Made by a program: the position numbers and the translations under genes
Part shown: piece after piece, positions 15,079 to 23,696 of the stretch
How the letters are laid out: each line of letters opens with the position of its first letter
Position numbering within the stretch: the stretch's first letter is position 1
Notes under the pieces: generated by a model
Told to the model about the DNA's origin: nothing
Seen by the model: the letters and a program-made list of their open reading frames with translations, nothing else
Database searches by the model: none
From: Mycolicibacterium tokaiense
GTDB lineage: Bacteria; Actinomycetota; Actinomycetes; Mycobacteriales; Mycobacteriaceae
Direction: 5' to 3'
NCBI RefSeq assembly: GCF_010725885.1
Contig: NZ_AP022600.1
Location: 2,790,001-2,854,000, forward strand
DNA length: 64,000 bases

Positions 15079-15747
15079 ATGACCGCGCAATCGCCCGCCC
15101 CACGACGGCGGGAGACCGCTCAGCAGGTCGTGCTGGATCACGTGCGGCAACTCATCTCCACCGGCACGCTCAAACCCGATGACCGGATTCGGCAGGAGCA
15201 GTTGGCCGAGGAGCTTTCGACCAGCGTGGTTCCCGTCCGTGAAGCCCTGAAGATCCTCGAAGCCGAAGGAATGGTGCAGTATGTCCCGCACCGGGGGTAC
15301 AGCGTCACCCGGCTCAGCCTTGCTGAGCTGACGGAGACCTACCTGGTGCGCCGGTTGCTCGAGGATGAGGTGGTGCGCCTGGGGGCGCCCAAGCTGACCG
15401 CCGGTGACTTCGCGGCGTTGGAACAGGCCATGGAGGTCATGGAGTCAGCCGGTGCTGCCGGCGACCTCGGAACCATGATCGAGGCCAACAAGAGTTTCCA
15501 CTTCCTGATCTTCGCCGCGGCGCAGATGCCGTTGATGGCCAACTACATTCGAATGTTGTGGCAGTCAACCGACGCCTACCGCGCCTTCTACTACGCCGAG
15601 GGCGCGGCCCGCGACCGGGTGCACGCCGAGCACCGCAGTATTGTCGACGCTCTGCGGGCCGGCGACGTCGAGCGTGCTATCACCGAACTGCATCAGCACC
15701 GCGAGCACGCCGTGAGGGCACTGTCGGCCCGGTTGGGCGGGCAGTAG
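15079..15747 (+). CDS. GntR-family transcriptional regulator (FCD/FadR subfamily)
   Basis: A 222-residue DNA-binding regulator with an N-terminal winged helix (IRQEQLAEELSTSVVPVREALKIL, residues about 33-56) and a C-terminal all-helical FCD effector domain containing conserved Asp and His residues (FHFLIFAAA, HRSIVDAL). Such proteins respond to organic acids or acyl-CoAs. ATG 15079 is chosen because a TATAGT -10 element ends about nine bases upstream, giving a near-leaderless message; the frame extends to 15022 without support. The nearest metabolic target on core DNA is the glutarate-type operon ending at 9642, now separated by the acquired segment. That regulatory link is inferred. Confidence 0.85.
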   Translation: MTAQSPAPRRRETAQQVVLDHVRQLISTGTLKPDDRIRQEQLAEELSTSVVPVREALKILEAEGMVQYVPHRGYSVTRLSLAELTETYLVRRLLEDEVVRLGAPKLTAGDFAALEQAMEVMESAGAAGDLGTMIEANKSFHFLIFAAAQMPLMANYIRMLWQSTDAYRAFYYAEGAARDRVHAEHRSIVDALRAGDVERAITELHQHREHAVRALSARLGGQ

Positions 15748-15752
15748 CGCGG

Positions 15753-16853
15753 TCAGTCGATGCCGTCGTCACCGAACCAGCGCTGGAAGATGACGTCGTA
15801 GGTACCGTCCTCGCGCATGCCCAGCAGGGTCTGGTCCACCGGCTTGCGCAGCTCACTGCCCAACGGCAGGACCAGGCCGTAGTCCTCCTCCTGGAAGATG
15901 GGGCCGGCCATCACCGCGACGCCTGCGCCCTGGTGGGCGACGTAGTGGTGCAGCACGGGAGCGTCGAACACCACGGCGTCGAGCTGCTTCTCCCGTAATG
16001 CGCGGTAGCAGTCCTCGATGCTGGGCATCTCGGTGGCGGCGATGCCCATCCGGCGCAGGTACGCCGAGGACGTCGTGTTCGAGACCGTGGCCACCGTCTT
16101 GTCGTACAGGTCGGCGGGACCGCGGATCGCCGATTCCAGCTTGGCCACCGTCAAGGCCGCGGTCAGGTTGGCGGTGTAGAACGCGACGAAGATGACGCTC
16201 ACCAGGGCCCACAGCGTGGCGATCAACCGGGCAGCGCCGTGCCGGGGGGAGGCGTCAACACGGGCGGCGAGCATCCCGAGGCCCCACCCGAACGCCTGGA
16301 AGATACCGGGGAAATAGGTCCTGGCCATGGTCGAGTCGGCGTGCCGGCGTTCAACGAGCCAGAGGATGTGCGCGGGCAGCAGCGTGATCACCAGCGCAGC
16401 AAGCAGATACAACAACATCAGCTTGGAGAACAGCAGCTCGAGGAACCCGGTGAGTCCGGGGCTGGACACCTCGGTGCTGCGTGCGGGGACGATGATCTGC
16501 AAGCCGGCGTCGAGAATGGGCTGGGAGAAATCGAAGTCCTGCTCGCGGGCCGCGGTGATCGACACCCCGCTGGCTCCGACATCGGCCCGGCCGGCGGCCA
16601 CGGTCTCCAGCATGGCTGGAACATTCTCGACAACAACAAGATTCGTGGTCCAGGCCTGCCGCTGCGCGATCTCGTTCCACAGGTCGACCGTGAAGCCGGT
16701 CCACTGATCGCCGTTGCTCACCACAAACGGGCTCACCACATTCACCGCCACGGTGACCGTCCTCGGGGCGGCGCCGGCGGGACCCGCGGGAATCCCCGCG
16801 CACAACACCAGCAGTGCCACGACGCCCAGCAGGGCCCGCAGTCGCGGTGTCAC
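15753..16853 (-). CDS. prokaryotic ionotropic glutamate receptor-like channel/ligand-binding protein
   Basis: A 366-residue exported membrane protein. In order it has a signal peptide (residues 1-30), the first half of a periplasmic substrate-binding domain (TVTVAVNVVSPFVV, GFTVDLWNEIA), helix M1 (about 150-175), and a re-entrant loop (FPGIFQAFGWGLGM). Helix M2 follows, carrying FYTANLTAALTV, then the second half of the binding domain. The YTANL.A.LTV motif matches the SYTANLAAFLT motif of animal glutamate receptors. The K+ filter TVGYG of GluR0 is not preserved, so ion selectivity is uncertain. The GTG at 16853 follows the ku TGA by one base. It probably gates ions in response to an amino acid, or acts as a bare sensor. 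Confidence 0.8.
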   Translation of the reverse strand: MTPRLRALLGVVALLVLCAGIPAGPAGAAPRTVTVAVNVVSPFVVSNGDQWTGFTVDLWNEIAQRQAWTTNLVVVENVPAMLETVAAGRADVGASGVSITAAREQDFDFSQPILDAGLQIIVPARSTEVSSPGLTGFLELLFSKLMLLYLLAALVITLLPAHILWLVERRHADSTMARTYFPGIFQAFGWGLGMLAARVDASPRHGAARLIATLWALVSVIFVAFYTANLTAALTVAKLESAIRGPADLYDKTVATVSNTTSSAYLRRMGIAATEMPSIEDCYRALREKQLDAVVFDAPVLHHYVAHQGAGVAVMAGPIFQEEDYGLVLPLGSELRKPVDQTLLGMREDGTYDVIFQRWFGDDGID

Positions 16854-16854
16854 C

Positions 16855-17811
16855 TCAGCTGGACTTCTTGGCGGCTGACTTTCTGGCCGGAGTCTTCTTG
16901 GCGGCGGCTTTTTTGGCCGGGGCTTTTTTGGCCGCTGCCTTCTTCGCCGGGGCCTTCTTGGCGGGCGCCTTCTTCGGCTCGTCGTCGTCGCCGCCGTCGT
17001 CATCGGCGGAGGATTCGCCGCGGCGCTTCTTCACGCTGGCTTCCAGCTTGGCCAGCAGGTCGGACACATCCTCGGTCTCGTCGAGGTCCTCGGGCTGCTG
17101 CTCCTCGACGGTGAAGGCCTCGCCGCCCTCGAGCTTGGCCTCGACGAGCTCCCGCAACTGTTCCTGGTAATCGTCATGGAACTGGTCGGGGTTGAAGTCG
17201 TCGGCCATCGAATCGACCACCTGGCCGGCCATCTTGAGCTCGGCGGGTTTGATGTCGACCTTCTGGTCCAGCACCGGGAAGTCCGGGTCGCGGATCTCGT
17301 CGGGCCACAACAGGGTGTGGATGGTCATCACGTCGCGCTTGTTGATGTCCATCACCCGCAGCGCTGCCAGCCTGGTCTTGTTACGCAGGGCGAAGTGCAC
17401 GATCGCCAGCCGATCGGTGTCCATCAACGTCTTGGCCAGCAGCACGTAGGACTTCGACGATTTCGAGTCCGGCTCCAGGAAGTAGCTCTTGTCGTACATG
17501 ATCGGATCGATCTGGCTGGCCGGGACGAACTCCAGCACCTCGATCTCGCGGCTGCGCTCCTCCGGGAGCGTGGCGATGTCCTCGTCGGTGATCACCACAC
17601 TCTGGCCGTCGTCGGACTCGAAGGCCTTCGCGATGTCGCGGTACTCGACCACCTCACCGCAGACCTCGCACACACGCTTGTAGCGGATGCGCCCGTTGTC
17701 CTTGGCGTGCACCTGGTGGAATTTGATGTCGTGGTCCTCGGTGGCGCTGTACACCTTGACCGGCACATTCACCAGGCCGAACGCAATCGAACCCTTCCAG
17801 ATGGACCGCAT
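16855..17811 (-). CDS. ku: non-homologous end-joining protein Ku
   Basis: Homodimeric ring protein that binds DNA double-strand ends and recruits LigD. The 318 residues begin MRSIWKGSIAFGLVNVPVKVY, the classic bacterial Ku N-terminus. The core barrel includes CEVCGEVV and the region KSYFLEPDSK. The last 40 or so residues are Lys/Ala repeats (PAKKAPAKKAAAKK-type), the basic tail described for mycobacterial Ku as aiding DNA binding. ATG 17811 is used; the open frame continues upstream into the kinase gene in a different frame. The downstream glutamate-receptor-like gene starts one base after the stop. ligD lies 10 kb away beyond the polyol locus on the opposite strand. Confidence 0.95.
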   Translation of the reverse strand: MRSIWKGSIAFGLVNVPVKVYSATEDHDIKFHQVHAKDNGRIRYKRVCEVCGEVVEYRDIAKAFESDDGQSVVITDEDIATLPEERSREIEVLEFVPASQIDPIMYDKSYFLEPDSKSSKSYVLLAKTLMDTDRLAIVHFALRNKTRLAALRVMDINKRDVMTIHTLLWPDEIRDPDFPVLDQKVDIKPAELKMAGQVVDSMADDFNPDQFHDDYQEQLRELVEAKLEGGEAFTVEEQQPEDLDETEDVSDLLAKLEASVKKRRGESSADDDGGDDDEPKKAPAKKAPAKKAAAKKAPAKKAAAKKTPARKSAAKKSS

Positions 17812-17849
17812 GGAGCCCAGTATGGCCCAGGAAAGCCGCGAGCAAACGT

Positions 17850-18779
17850 CTAAACGCGTGAGCCCGCGGCGTCCAAGGCGGCCCGATCGGGCAGTTGGGC
17901 GCCGGCCTTGGCGACCGTGAGCGCCGAATTGAGCGTGGCGGCGCTCAGCACCGAGTGCATCTGGTCGGTGGTGATCGCCTGCAGCGCGTGCCGGTTCTCT
18001 GCTCCCAGCAGGCCCAGTGACCACAGGGCGTCGAGCAAGCCCGTCATGAACGAGTCGCCCGCGCCCACCGTGTCCACCACCTGTACCCGCCGCGCCGGCA
18101 CCGAGACCGCACCCGCCTGCGACACCGCCAGCGCACCGTCGCCCCCGCGGGTCACGGCCACCAGCGACGGGCCTGCCGACAGCCAGCGTCGCGCCACCTC
18201 TTCGGGTTCGACGCCAGGCTCCAGCCACCGCAGGTCCTCGTCGCTGGCCTTCACCACGTCACTCTTGGCGACCAGTCGTTCGATGCGCTCGCGCGCCAGG
18301 TTGTCGTCGGTGATCAGGTCGGTGCGCACGTTGGGGTCGAAGCTGACCGTCGCCGAGACCCGGTAGGTGTCCAACAGTGCGGCCACCGCGCGGCAGCCCG
18401 GTTCCAGCACCGTGGCGATGGAGCCGGTGTGCACCACCGTCGGCGGGCTCACCTCCGGGGTGCCCGAGAGCTGCCAGGTCAGGTCGAAGGTGTAGGTGGC
18501 CGCGCCGGAGGCATCGAGACTGGCGTGTGCCACCGGTGTCTTCTCGGCGCTGACACTGCCGGCCACCAGGTTCACGCCCGAGGACGTGACGTGATCGGCG
18601 ATGCGCCGGCCGTGTTCGTCGTCGCCGATGTGGGTGAGGAAATCGACCCCGCGCTGAAGCCGGCCCAGGCCGACGGCCACATTCAGCGGACTGCCGCCGA
18701 CGTGTTCACCGACGGTCGCACCGTCGCGCTCCACCACATCGATGAGGGCCTCACCGATGACCAGAGCTCTACTCGTCAC
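17850..18779 (-). CDS. PfkB-family carbohydrate kinase (fructokinase-like)
   Basis: A 309-residue ribokinase-family sugar kinase. It has GGSPLNVAVGLGRL (N-terminal PfkB motif, about residue 28) and the C-terminal signature DTVGAGDSFMTGLL (about residue 233) with the catalytic Asp. It lies directly downstream of a mannitol-dehydrogenase-type gene. The GTG start at 18779 overlaps that gene's stop by 11 bp (GTGACGAGTAG), so translation is coupled. The dehydrogenase yields fructose or another ketose, which this enzyme would phosphorylate. Fructokinase is the most likely activity; xylulokinase-like use on arabitol is possible but xylulokinases belong to another fold. Confidence 0.88.
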   Translation of the reverse strand: MTSRALVIGEALIDVVERDGATVGEHVGGSPLNVAVGLGRLQRGVDFLTHIGDDEHGRRIADHVTSSGVNLVAGSVSAEKTPVAHASLDASGAATYTFDLTWQLSGTPEVSPPTVVHTGSIATVLEPGCRAVAALLDTYRVSATVSFDPNVRTDLITDDNLARERIERLVAKSDVVKASDEDLRWLEPGVEPEEVARRWLSAGPSLVAVTRGGDGALAVSQAGAVSVPARRVQVVDTVGAGDSFMTGLLDALWSLGLLGAENRHALQAITTDQMHSVLSAATLNSALTVAKAGAQLPDRAALDAAGSRV

Positions 18780-20178
18780 GCAGCGACTCCAGCGTCGCCT
18801 TCGCCCCGTCACGGTGCAGCGAGTCCAGCGCCCAGGTGTAGGCCTCCACGAATCGGGGCTGCTGGGCGAGATCGCCGAAGAGCGCGGTGTTCTCGATGAA
18901 CGCCAGCGGGTTGTCCTTCTGCGACCTGGCCAGCGGGATCAGCTGGTCTTTGAGCTGATCGACGACCTCGATGGGTTCCCCCTGCTCGTCGACGCCTTCG
19001 GCGTAGCGCGCCCAGCTGGCCACGATGGCCGCCGAGAGCCGAACGTCGCCGTCGTTGTCCAGGTTCTTGCGGATAACGGGCACAAGCCATTTCGGAATGC
19101 GATCGGAGGAATCGGCGCACAGCCGGGCCACGGTGTCGCGCACACCGGGATTGGCGAACCGTTCGATGGCGGTGCGTTTGAAGTCGGGAAGGTCGATTCC
19201 CGGCACCGGCAGCAGCGTCGGGGTCGCCTCGGAATCCCAGTAGCGGATCAGGAAGTCGGCGATCAGCGGGTCCGAACACGCGTCGGCCACCAGCCGGTAG
19301 CCCATCAGATGCGCGAAGTAACAGAGCCCCTGGTGGCCGGCGTTGAGCAGGCGCAGTTTCATCAGCTCATACGGCGTCACGTCGTCGACGGTCAACACAC
19401 CCACATCCTCGTAGGGCGGGCGGCCGTCGACGAAGTGATCCTCCAGCGCCCAGGAGGTGAACGGTTCGGCCACCACCGGCCACCGGTCCTCCACGCCGTC
19501 CTGCTCGGCCAGCGTCTCGATGACATCCGGGGTGGTGACAGGGGTGATGCGGTCGACCATGGAGTTCGGGAATGTGGTGTGCTCGGCCATCCACTTCGAC
19601 AGGCCGGGGTGGTGCTTGTCGGCGAAGTCGGTGAACGCCTGCTGCGCGACGTGGCCGTTGCCCTCGATGTTGTCGCACGAGACGATGGTGAACGACGGGA
19701 CGCCGCGGTCGCGCCGGCGTTCCAGGGCTGCGGTGACCAGACCGAACACCGAACTCTCGTCGGCATCGCCGATGTTGTAGCCGCCCTCGGTGATGGTCAG
19801 CTCCACGATGCGGGTGCTGGGCGCAGCCAGCAGCTCGATGACGGCGTCGGGATCGTCGGGTGCGAACTTGTAGTCGACGATCGAACCGATGACGCGGACG
19901 TCGCGGGTGCCATCCGGGTTGACCAGGATCAGGGTGTAGAGCCCGTCCTGGGCCGTCAGCGCGTCGCGCATCTTGGCGTCGTGCGGCAACACCCCGACAC
20001 CGCAGATGCCCCACTCCTGCGCCTTGCCCTGTTCCAGCAGCTTGTCGATGTAGTAGGCCTGATGTGCCCGGTGGAAGCCACCGACACCGAAATGCACTAT
20101 GCCGACGCTGATCTGGCTGCGGTCGTAAGTCGGCGTGGCGACGGTGAGCTGGGACAGGGTCTCGTTGTTCAGTTTCAT
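18769..20178 (-). CDS. mannitol 2-dehydrogenase family polyol dehydrogenase
   Basis: Oxidises a polyol at C2 to a ketose with NAD+ (mannitol to fructose, or sorbitol/arabitol). The 469 residues are normal for polyol-specific long-chain dehydrogenases. The N-terminal Rossmann region reads VGIVHFGVGGFHRAHQA, and the catalytic signature KLRLLNAGH (K-x5-N-x2-H) lies at about residue 290. ATG 20178 (MKLNNETLSQ) lies 10 bases after a strong GGAGG; a GTG six bases earlier is an alternative. It is first in the operon with the PfkB kinase and divergent from the regulator and ABC transporter genes, forming one complete polyol pathway. Confidence 0.92.
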   Translation of the reverse strand: MKLNNETLSQLTVATPTYDRSQISVGIVHFGVGGFHRAHQAYYIDKLLEQGKAQEWGICGVGVLPHDAKMRDALTAQDGLYTLILVNPDGTRDVRVIGSIVDYKFAPDDPDAVIELLAAPSTRIVELTITEGGYNIGDADESSVFGLVTAALERRRDRGVPSFTIVSCDNIEGNGHVAQQAFTDFADKHHPGLSKWMAEHTTFPNSMVDRITPVTTPDVIETLAEQDGVEDRWPVVAEPFTSWALEDHFVDGRPPYEDVGVLTVDDVTPYELMKLRLLNAGHQGLCYFAHLMGYRLVADACSDPLIADFLIRYWDSEATPTLLPVPGIDLPDFKRTAIERFANPGVRDTVARLCADSSDRIPKWLVPVIRKNLDNDGDVRLSAAIVASWARYAEGVDEQGEPIEVVDQLKDQLIPLARSQKDNPLAFIENTALFGDLAQQPRFVEAYTWALDSLHRDGAKATLESLRDE

Positions 20179-20262
20179 GAGCACATCACCTCCGCGACGT
20201 TACCGCTGCCGACAAGATCGGAGAACAGTGTTGTGTGCGTCACATTCCCTATGTTAGCGTAG

Positions 20263-20296
20263 TGAGCAAGTGCACGCACCCATGAGCAAATGCTCA
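20263..20296. promoter_or_regulatory. tandem operator in the divergent polyol promoter region
   Basis: Two related palindromes lie 20 bp apart start to start, i.e. on the same helix face. TGAGCAAGTGCACG (20263-20276) is degenerate, and TGAGCAAATGCTCA (20283-20296) has perfect 6-bp arms. They sit between the dehydrogenase (minus) and the SorC-type regulator (plus), the natural place for autoregulation and control of both arms. Binding by the adjacent regulator is inferred. Confidence 0.65.
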
Positions 20297-20320
20297 CGGG
20301 TGTAGGAAGGGTGGGGATCC

Positions 20321-21337
20321 GTGACGGTGGCCAACCGCAGAGCGTCCGGCGCTCGGGTAGCCGTGCCTGCGGACCCGAAACCGGAGGACCTGCGACTGGC
20401 GCTGCGGGCGGCCACCATGTACTACCTGGACGGGCTGACGCAGGCCGAGATCGCGCAGCGGCTGGGCGTCTCCCGCCCCACGGCCGGTCGGCTGGTGGCC
20501 CGCGCCAAGACCCGTGGCCTGGTGCGCATCGACATCGTGGTGCCCAGCGATCTGCGTGACGACCTGCACGCCGAAGAGGAGCGTGCGCTCGAGGAGCGCT
20601 TCGGTCTGGTCGAGGCCGTGGTCGCCGGCCACGGAGTCGACCTCGGCTCGCCCGGCCGCCCGGAGACCTTTGCCAGCGTGGGACGCGCAGCGGCTGCCCT
20701 CCTGACGCGGCGACTCGCGCCGGAGGACACTCTCGGATTCACCTGGGGACCGGAGAATGTCGCGATGGCACAGGCGCTGCCCACCGGGGTGGCCAGCTGC
20801 CGGGCGGTGGTCCAGCTGGACGGATCGATGAGCACCGCGGTGTATCAGACGGGTACCGAATACATCCTGAGCCGCTGCGCCGAGGTGCTGCACGCCGACA
20901 CCTACCGGCTGCCCGCGCCCCTGTACGCCGACCCGGCGACCGTCGACTCGATCCGCAACGACTCGGGGATGTCGCGCACGCTGGAAGCCGGCCGCTGCGC
21001 CCGGGTGATGATCTTCGGCATCGGTGCGGTGTCCACGTCGACCACCCTGTTCGAAGGCAACTTCCTGGACACCGGAATGCTGGACGAACTGGAATCCCTC
21101 GGCGCGGTCGGCGAGATCGGCGGGCGGTTCTTCGATGCCGACGGCCAGGCGATCGACAGTGAACTGCAGCGCCGCGCGGTATCGGTGCCGCTGGAGGACA
21201 TCAAGGCGTGCCCGGCCACCATCCTGGTGTCCAGTGGCGCCACCAAATATCAAGCCACCCTGGGTGCCCTTCGGGGCGGACTGGCCCGATTCCTGGTTTG
21301 TGACATCGACTGCGCCCGTTGGCTTCTGGAGCAGTGA
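20321..21337 (+). CDS. SorC/DeoR-type sugar-responsive transcriptional regulator
   Basis: A 338-residue regulator with an N-terminal helix-turn-helix (MYYLDGLTQAEIAQRLGVSRPTAGRL split over residues 33-58) and the large C-terminal sugar-phosphate-binding domain of the SorC family (GFTWGPENVAMAQAL, SGATKYQATLGAL, with the conserved final Gly-Gly-L). It starts at GTG 20321 after a purine-rich leader. Its stop overlaps the start of the binding-protein gene, so it is co-transcribed with the transporter. The tandem TGAGCA/TGCTCA sites just upstream are its likely operators; the inducer is probably the phosphorylated ketose or the polyol. Confidence 0.88.
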   Translation: MTVANRRASGARVAVPADPKPEDLRLALRAATMYYLDGLTQAEIAQRLGVSRPTAGRLVARAKTRGLVRIDIVVPSDLRDDLHAEEERALEERFGLVEAVVAGHGVDLGSPGRPETFASVGRAAAALLTRRLAPEDTLGFTWGPENVAMAQALPTGVASCRAVVQLDGSMSTAVYQTGTEYILSRCAEVLHADTYRLPAPLYADPATVDSIRNDSGMSRTLEAGRCARVMIFGIGAVSTSTTLFEGNFLDTGMLDELESLGAVGEIGGRFFDADGQAIDSELQRRAVSVPLEDIKACPATILVSSGATKYQATLGALRGGLARFLVCDIDCARWLLEQ

Positions 21338-22728
21338 ACAAAGAGATGAGGTTCAAGGTGAAAGCACAACGACGAGCGCTGCACCGGCTGGCGGCATGCA
21401 TTTCCGCGGTGGCCTTGACGTTCGTGGCAGGCTGCTCTGGTGCGGGCAGCCTGGGCGCCTCCGACAACGAGGTGACCATCGCCTTGGTGTCGAACTCGCA
21501 GATGACCGACGCCCAGGAGCTGTCGTCACGCTTCGAGGCCGAGAACCCGGGCACCAAGCTGAAGTTCATCACCCTCTCGGAGAACCAGGCCCGCGCCAAG
21601 ATCACCATGTCGACAGCCATGGGCGGCAGCGAATTCGATGTGGTGATGATCAGCAACTTCGAGACCCCGCAGTGGGCCAGGGACGGCTGGCTGCTCAATC
21701 TCTCCGACTACGCCCGCGAGACTCCGGGATACGACGAGGGCGACTTCATCTCCTCGCTGCGCGACTCGCTGTCCTACGAAGGCAACATGTACGCCGTCCC
21801 GTTCTACGGGGAGTCGTCGTTCCTGATGTACCGCAAGGACCTGTTCGAGCAGGCCGGTATCCAGGTCAACCAGAGTGCCGACTACCAGCCGACCTGGCAG
21901 GAGGTCCGCGAGTGGGCCCGCCAGCTCAAGACCGATGACCGGGCCGGGATCTGCCTGCGCGGCAAGCCGGGCTGGGGCGAGGTGCTGGCTCCGCTGGACA
22001 CCGTCATCAACACCTTCGGCGGACGCTGGTTCGACGAGAACTGGAACGCACAGCTCAACAGCCCGGAGGTCAAGGAGGCGGTCAACTTCTACGTGGACAC
22101 CCTGCGCGAATCCGGTGAACTGGGCGCCGCCTCCACCGGCTTCCAGGAGTGCGCCAACCTGTTCGGCCAGGGGCAGACGGCCATGTGGTACGACGCCACC
22201 TCCGCGGTGTCGGTGCTCGAAGACCCCAACTCCTACCCCGAACTACAGGGCAAGATCGGCTACCTGCCCGCACCCATCGTCGAGAAGCCCAACTCGGGCT
22301 GGCTCTACACCTGGGCCCTGGGCATTCCCAAAGCGGCCAAGAACCCCGACGGTGCCTGGAAGTTCATCTCCTGGATGACCAGCAAGGACTACATGAAGCT
22401 GGTGGGCGAGGAGCTGGGTTGGGCCCGGGTGCCACCCGGCAGCCGCACCTCCACCTACACCGAACTGCCGGAGTACGAGGCCATCTCGCAGTCCTACGGG
22501 CCGCTGACCCTGCGCTCCATCGAGGGTGCGACCCCGAACCAGCCCACCGTTGATCCGGTGCCCTACACCGGGGTTCAGTTCGTCGGCATCCCGGAGTTCC
22601 AGGACCTCGGTACCCGGGTCAGCCAGCAGATCAGTGCCGCCATCGCCGGACAGAAGTCCGTCGACGACGCACTGGAGCAAGCCCAGGTGTACGCCGAAGT
22701 GGTCGGCAAGACCTACCAGGAGAACTGA
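21334..22728 (+). CDS. ABC transporter polyol/sugar-binding lipoprotein
   Basis: A 464-residue extracellular solute-binding protein (family 1, MalE/SmoE-like). A lipoprotein signal peptide ends in the lipobox FVAGC at about residue 34, so it is anchored to the membrane. The mature part shows the family features AMGGSEFDVVMISNFETPQWA, YAVPFYGESSFLMYRKDLFEQAG and GWLYTWALGIPKAAKNP. GTG 21334 overlaps the regulator stop (GTGA); ATG 21346 is an alternative with little change. With the two permeases and ATPase that follow without gaps it forms a polyol importer of the mannitol/sorbitol type, delivering substrate to the divergent dehydrogenase and kinase. Confidence 0.9.
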   Translation: MNKEMRFKVKAQRRALHRLAACISAVALTFVAGCSGAGSLGASDNEVTIALVSNSQMTDAQELSSRFEAENPGTKLKFITLSENQARAKITMSTAMGGSEFDVVMISNFETPQWARDGWLLNLSDYARETPGYDEGDFISSLRDSLSYEGNMYAVPFYGESSFLMYRKDLFEQAGIQVNQSADYQPTWQEVREWARQLKTDDRAGICLRGKPGWGEVLAPLDTVINTFGGRWFDENWNAQLNSPEVKEAVNFYVDTLRESGELGAASTGFQECANLFGQGQTAMWYDATSAVSVLEDPNSYPELQGKIGYLPAPIVEKPNSGWLYTWALGIPKAAKNPDGAWKFISWMTSKDYMKLVGEELGWARVPPGSRTSTYTELPEYEAISQSYGPLTLRSIEGATPNQPTVDPVPYTGVQFVGIPEFQDLGTRVSQQISAAIAGQKSVDDALEQAQVYAEVVGKTYQEN

Positions 22729-23693
22729 TGACCGTCACCGCTGACACCGCCGCCGGCAGCGACCAGGCCGAGCGGGTACGAAAGATCAGAGAGAACCAGG
22801 ACTTCGGCGTCTCGAAGGCCGAAGGCTGGCGCCGGCGCGGGCCGCTGCTACCCGCGCTGATCTTCATGATCGTGGTCACCCAGATCCCGTTCCTGTTCAC
22901 GCTCTACTACTCCACCCTGTCCTGGAACCTGGTGCGGCCCGGGTCGCGGGAGTTCGTCGGGCTGAACAACTACATCGCCGTGGTGCAGGACAGCCAGTTC
23001 TGGTCGGTGGCCGGCAACACCGTCATCCTGATCGTCGTGGTGGTGCTGGTCTCGGCGTTCTTCGGCCTGCTGCTGGCCCTGCTGCTGGACCGGGCGTTCC
23101 TCGGGCGCGGCATCGTGCGAACGCTGCTCATCACCCCGTTCCTGGTGACACCGGTTGCGGCGGCGCTGATCTGGAAGACCACCATCCTGGATCCCACCAA
23201 CGGCATCCTCAACTGGGTGCTGTCGCTGGTGGGAGTGGGCCCGGTGGACTGGATTGGCCAGTTCCCGCTCACCATGGTGATGGTGGAACTGATCTGGCAG
23301 TGGACACCGTTCATGATGCTGCTGATCCTGGCCGGCCTGCAGTCCATGCCGCGCGACATCCTCGAGGCCAGCGGGGTCGACGGGGCCACCGCATTCCAGT
23401 CGTTCCGTGAACTGACCCTGCCGCACCTGCGGCGGTTCATCGAACTGGGTGTGGTGCTGGGCGCCATCTACCTGATCAACACCTTCGACGCCATCTACAT
23501 GATGACCCAGGGCGGACCGGGTATCGCGAGTGCCAACCTGCCGTTCTACATCTACCAGCGCGCGTTCCTGGGCTTCGATATGGGCCAGGCGGCGGCCATG
23601 GGTGTGGTGGTGGTGATCTTCACGATCGTCATCGCGAACTTCGCGTTGCGACTGATTTTCAAATCGTTCTCCGGCAAGGAAGAGGCGGCGTAG
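22728..23693 (+). CDS. ABC transporter permease (MalF type)
   Basis: A 321-residue inner-membrane subunit with six hydrophobic helices. The cytoplasmic EAA loop that contacts the ATPase is EASGVDGATAFQSFRELTLP near residue 210. The long N-terminal tail before the first helix (residues 1-40) is common in actinobacterial MalF-like permeases. ATG 22728 shares its first base with the last base of the binding-protein stop, showing tight operon packing. It pairs with the next permease to form the channel for the polyol. Confidence 0.92.
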   Translation: MTVTADTAAGSDQAERVRKIRENQDFGVSKAEGWRRRGPLLPALIFMIVVTQIPFLFTLYYSTLSWNLVRPGSREFVGLNNYIAVVQDSQFWSVAGNTVILIVVVVLVSAFFGLLLALLLDRAFLGRGIVRTLLITPFLVTPVAAALIWKTTILDPTNGILNWVLSLVGVGPVDWIGQFPLTMVMVELIWQWTPFMMLLILAGLQSMPRDILEASGVDGATAFQSFRELTLPHLRRFIELGVVLGAIYLINTFDAIYMMTQGGPGIASANLPFYIYQRAFLGFDMGQAAAMGVVVVIFTIVIANFALRLIFKSFSGKEEAA

Positions 23694-23696
23694 GAC

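Noticed and set aside
16855..17000. The Lys/Ala repeat tail of Ku as a separate repeat element
   Set aside because: It is in frame with Ku and is the basic tail known for mycobacterial Ku.
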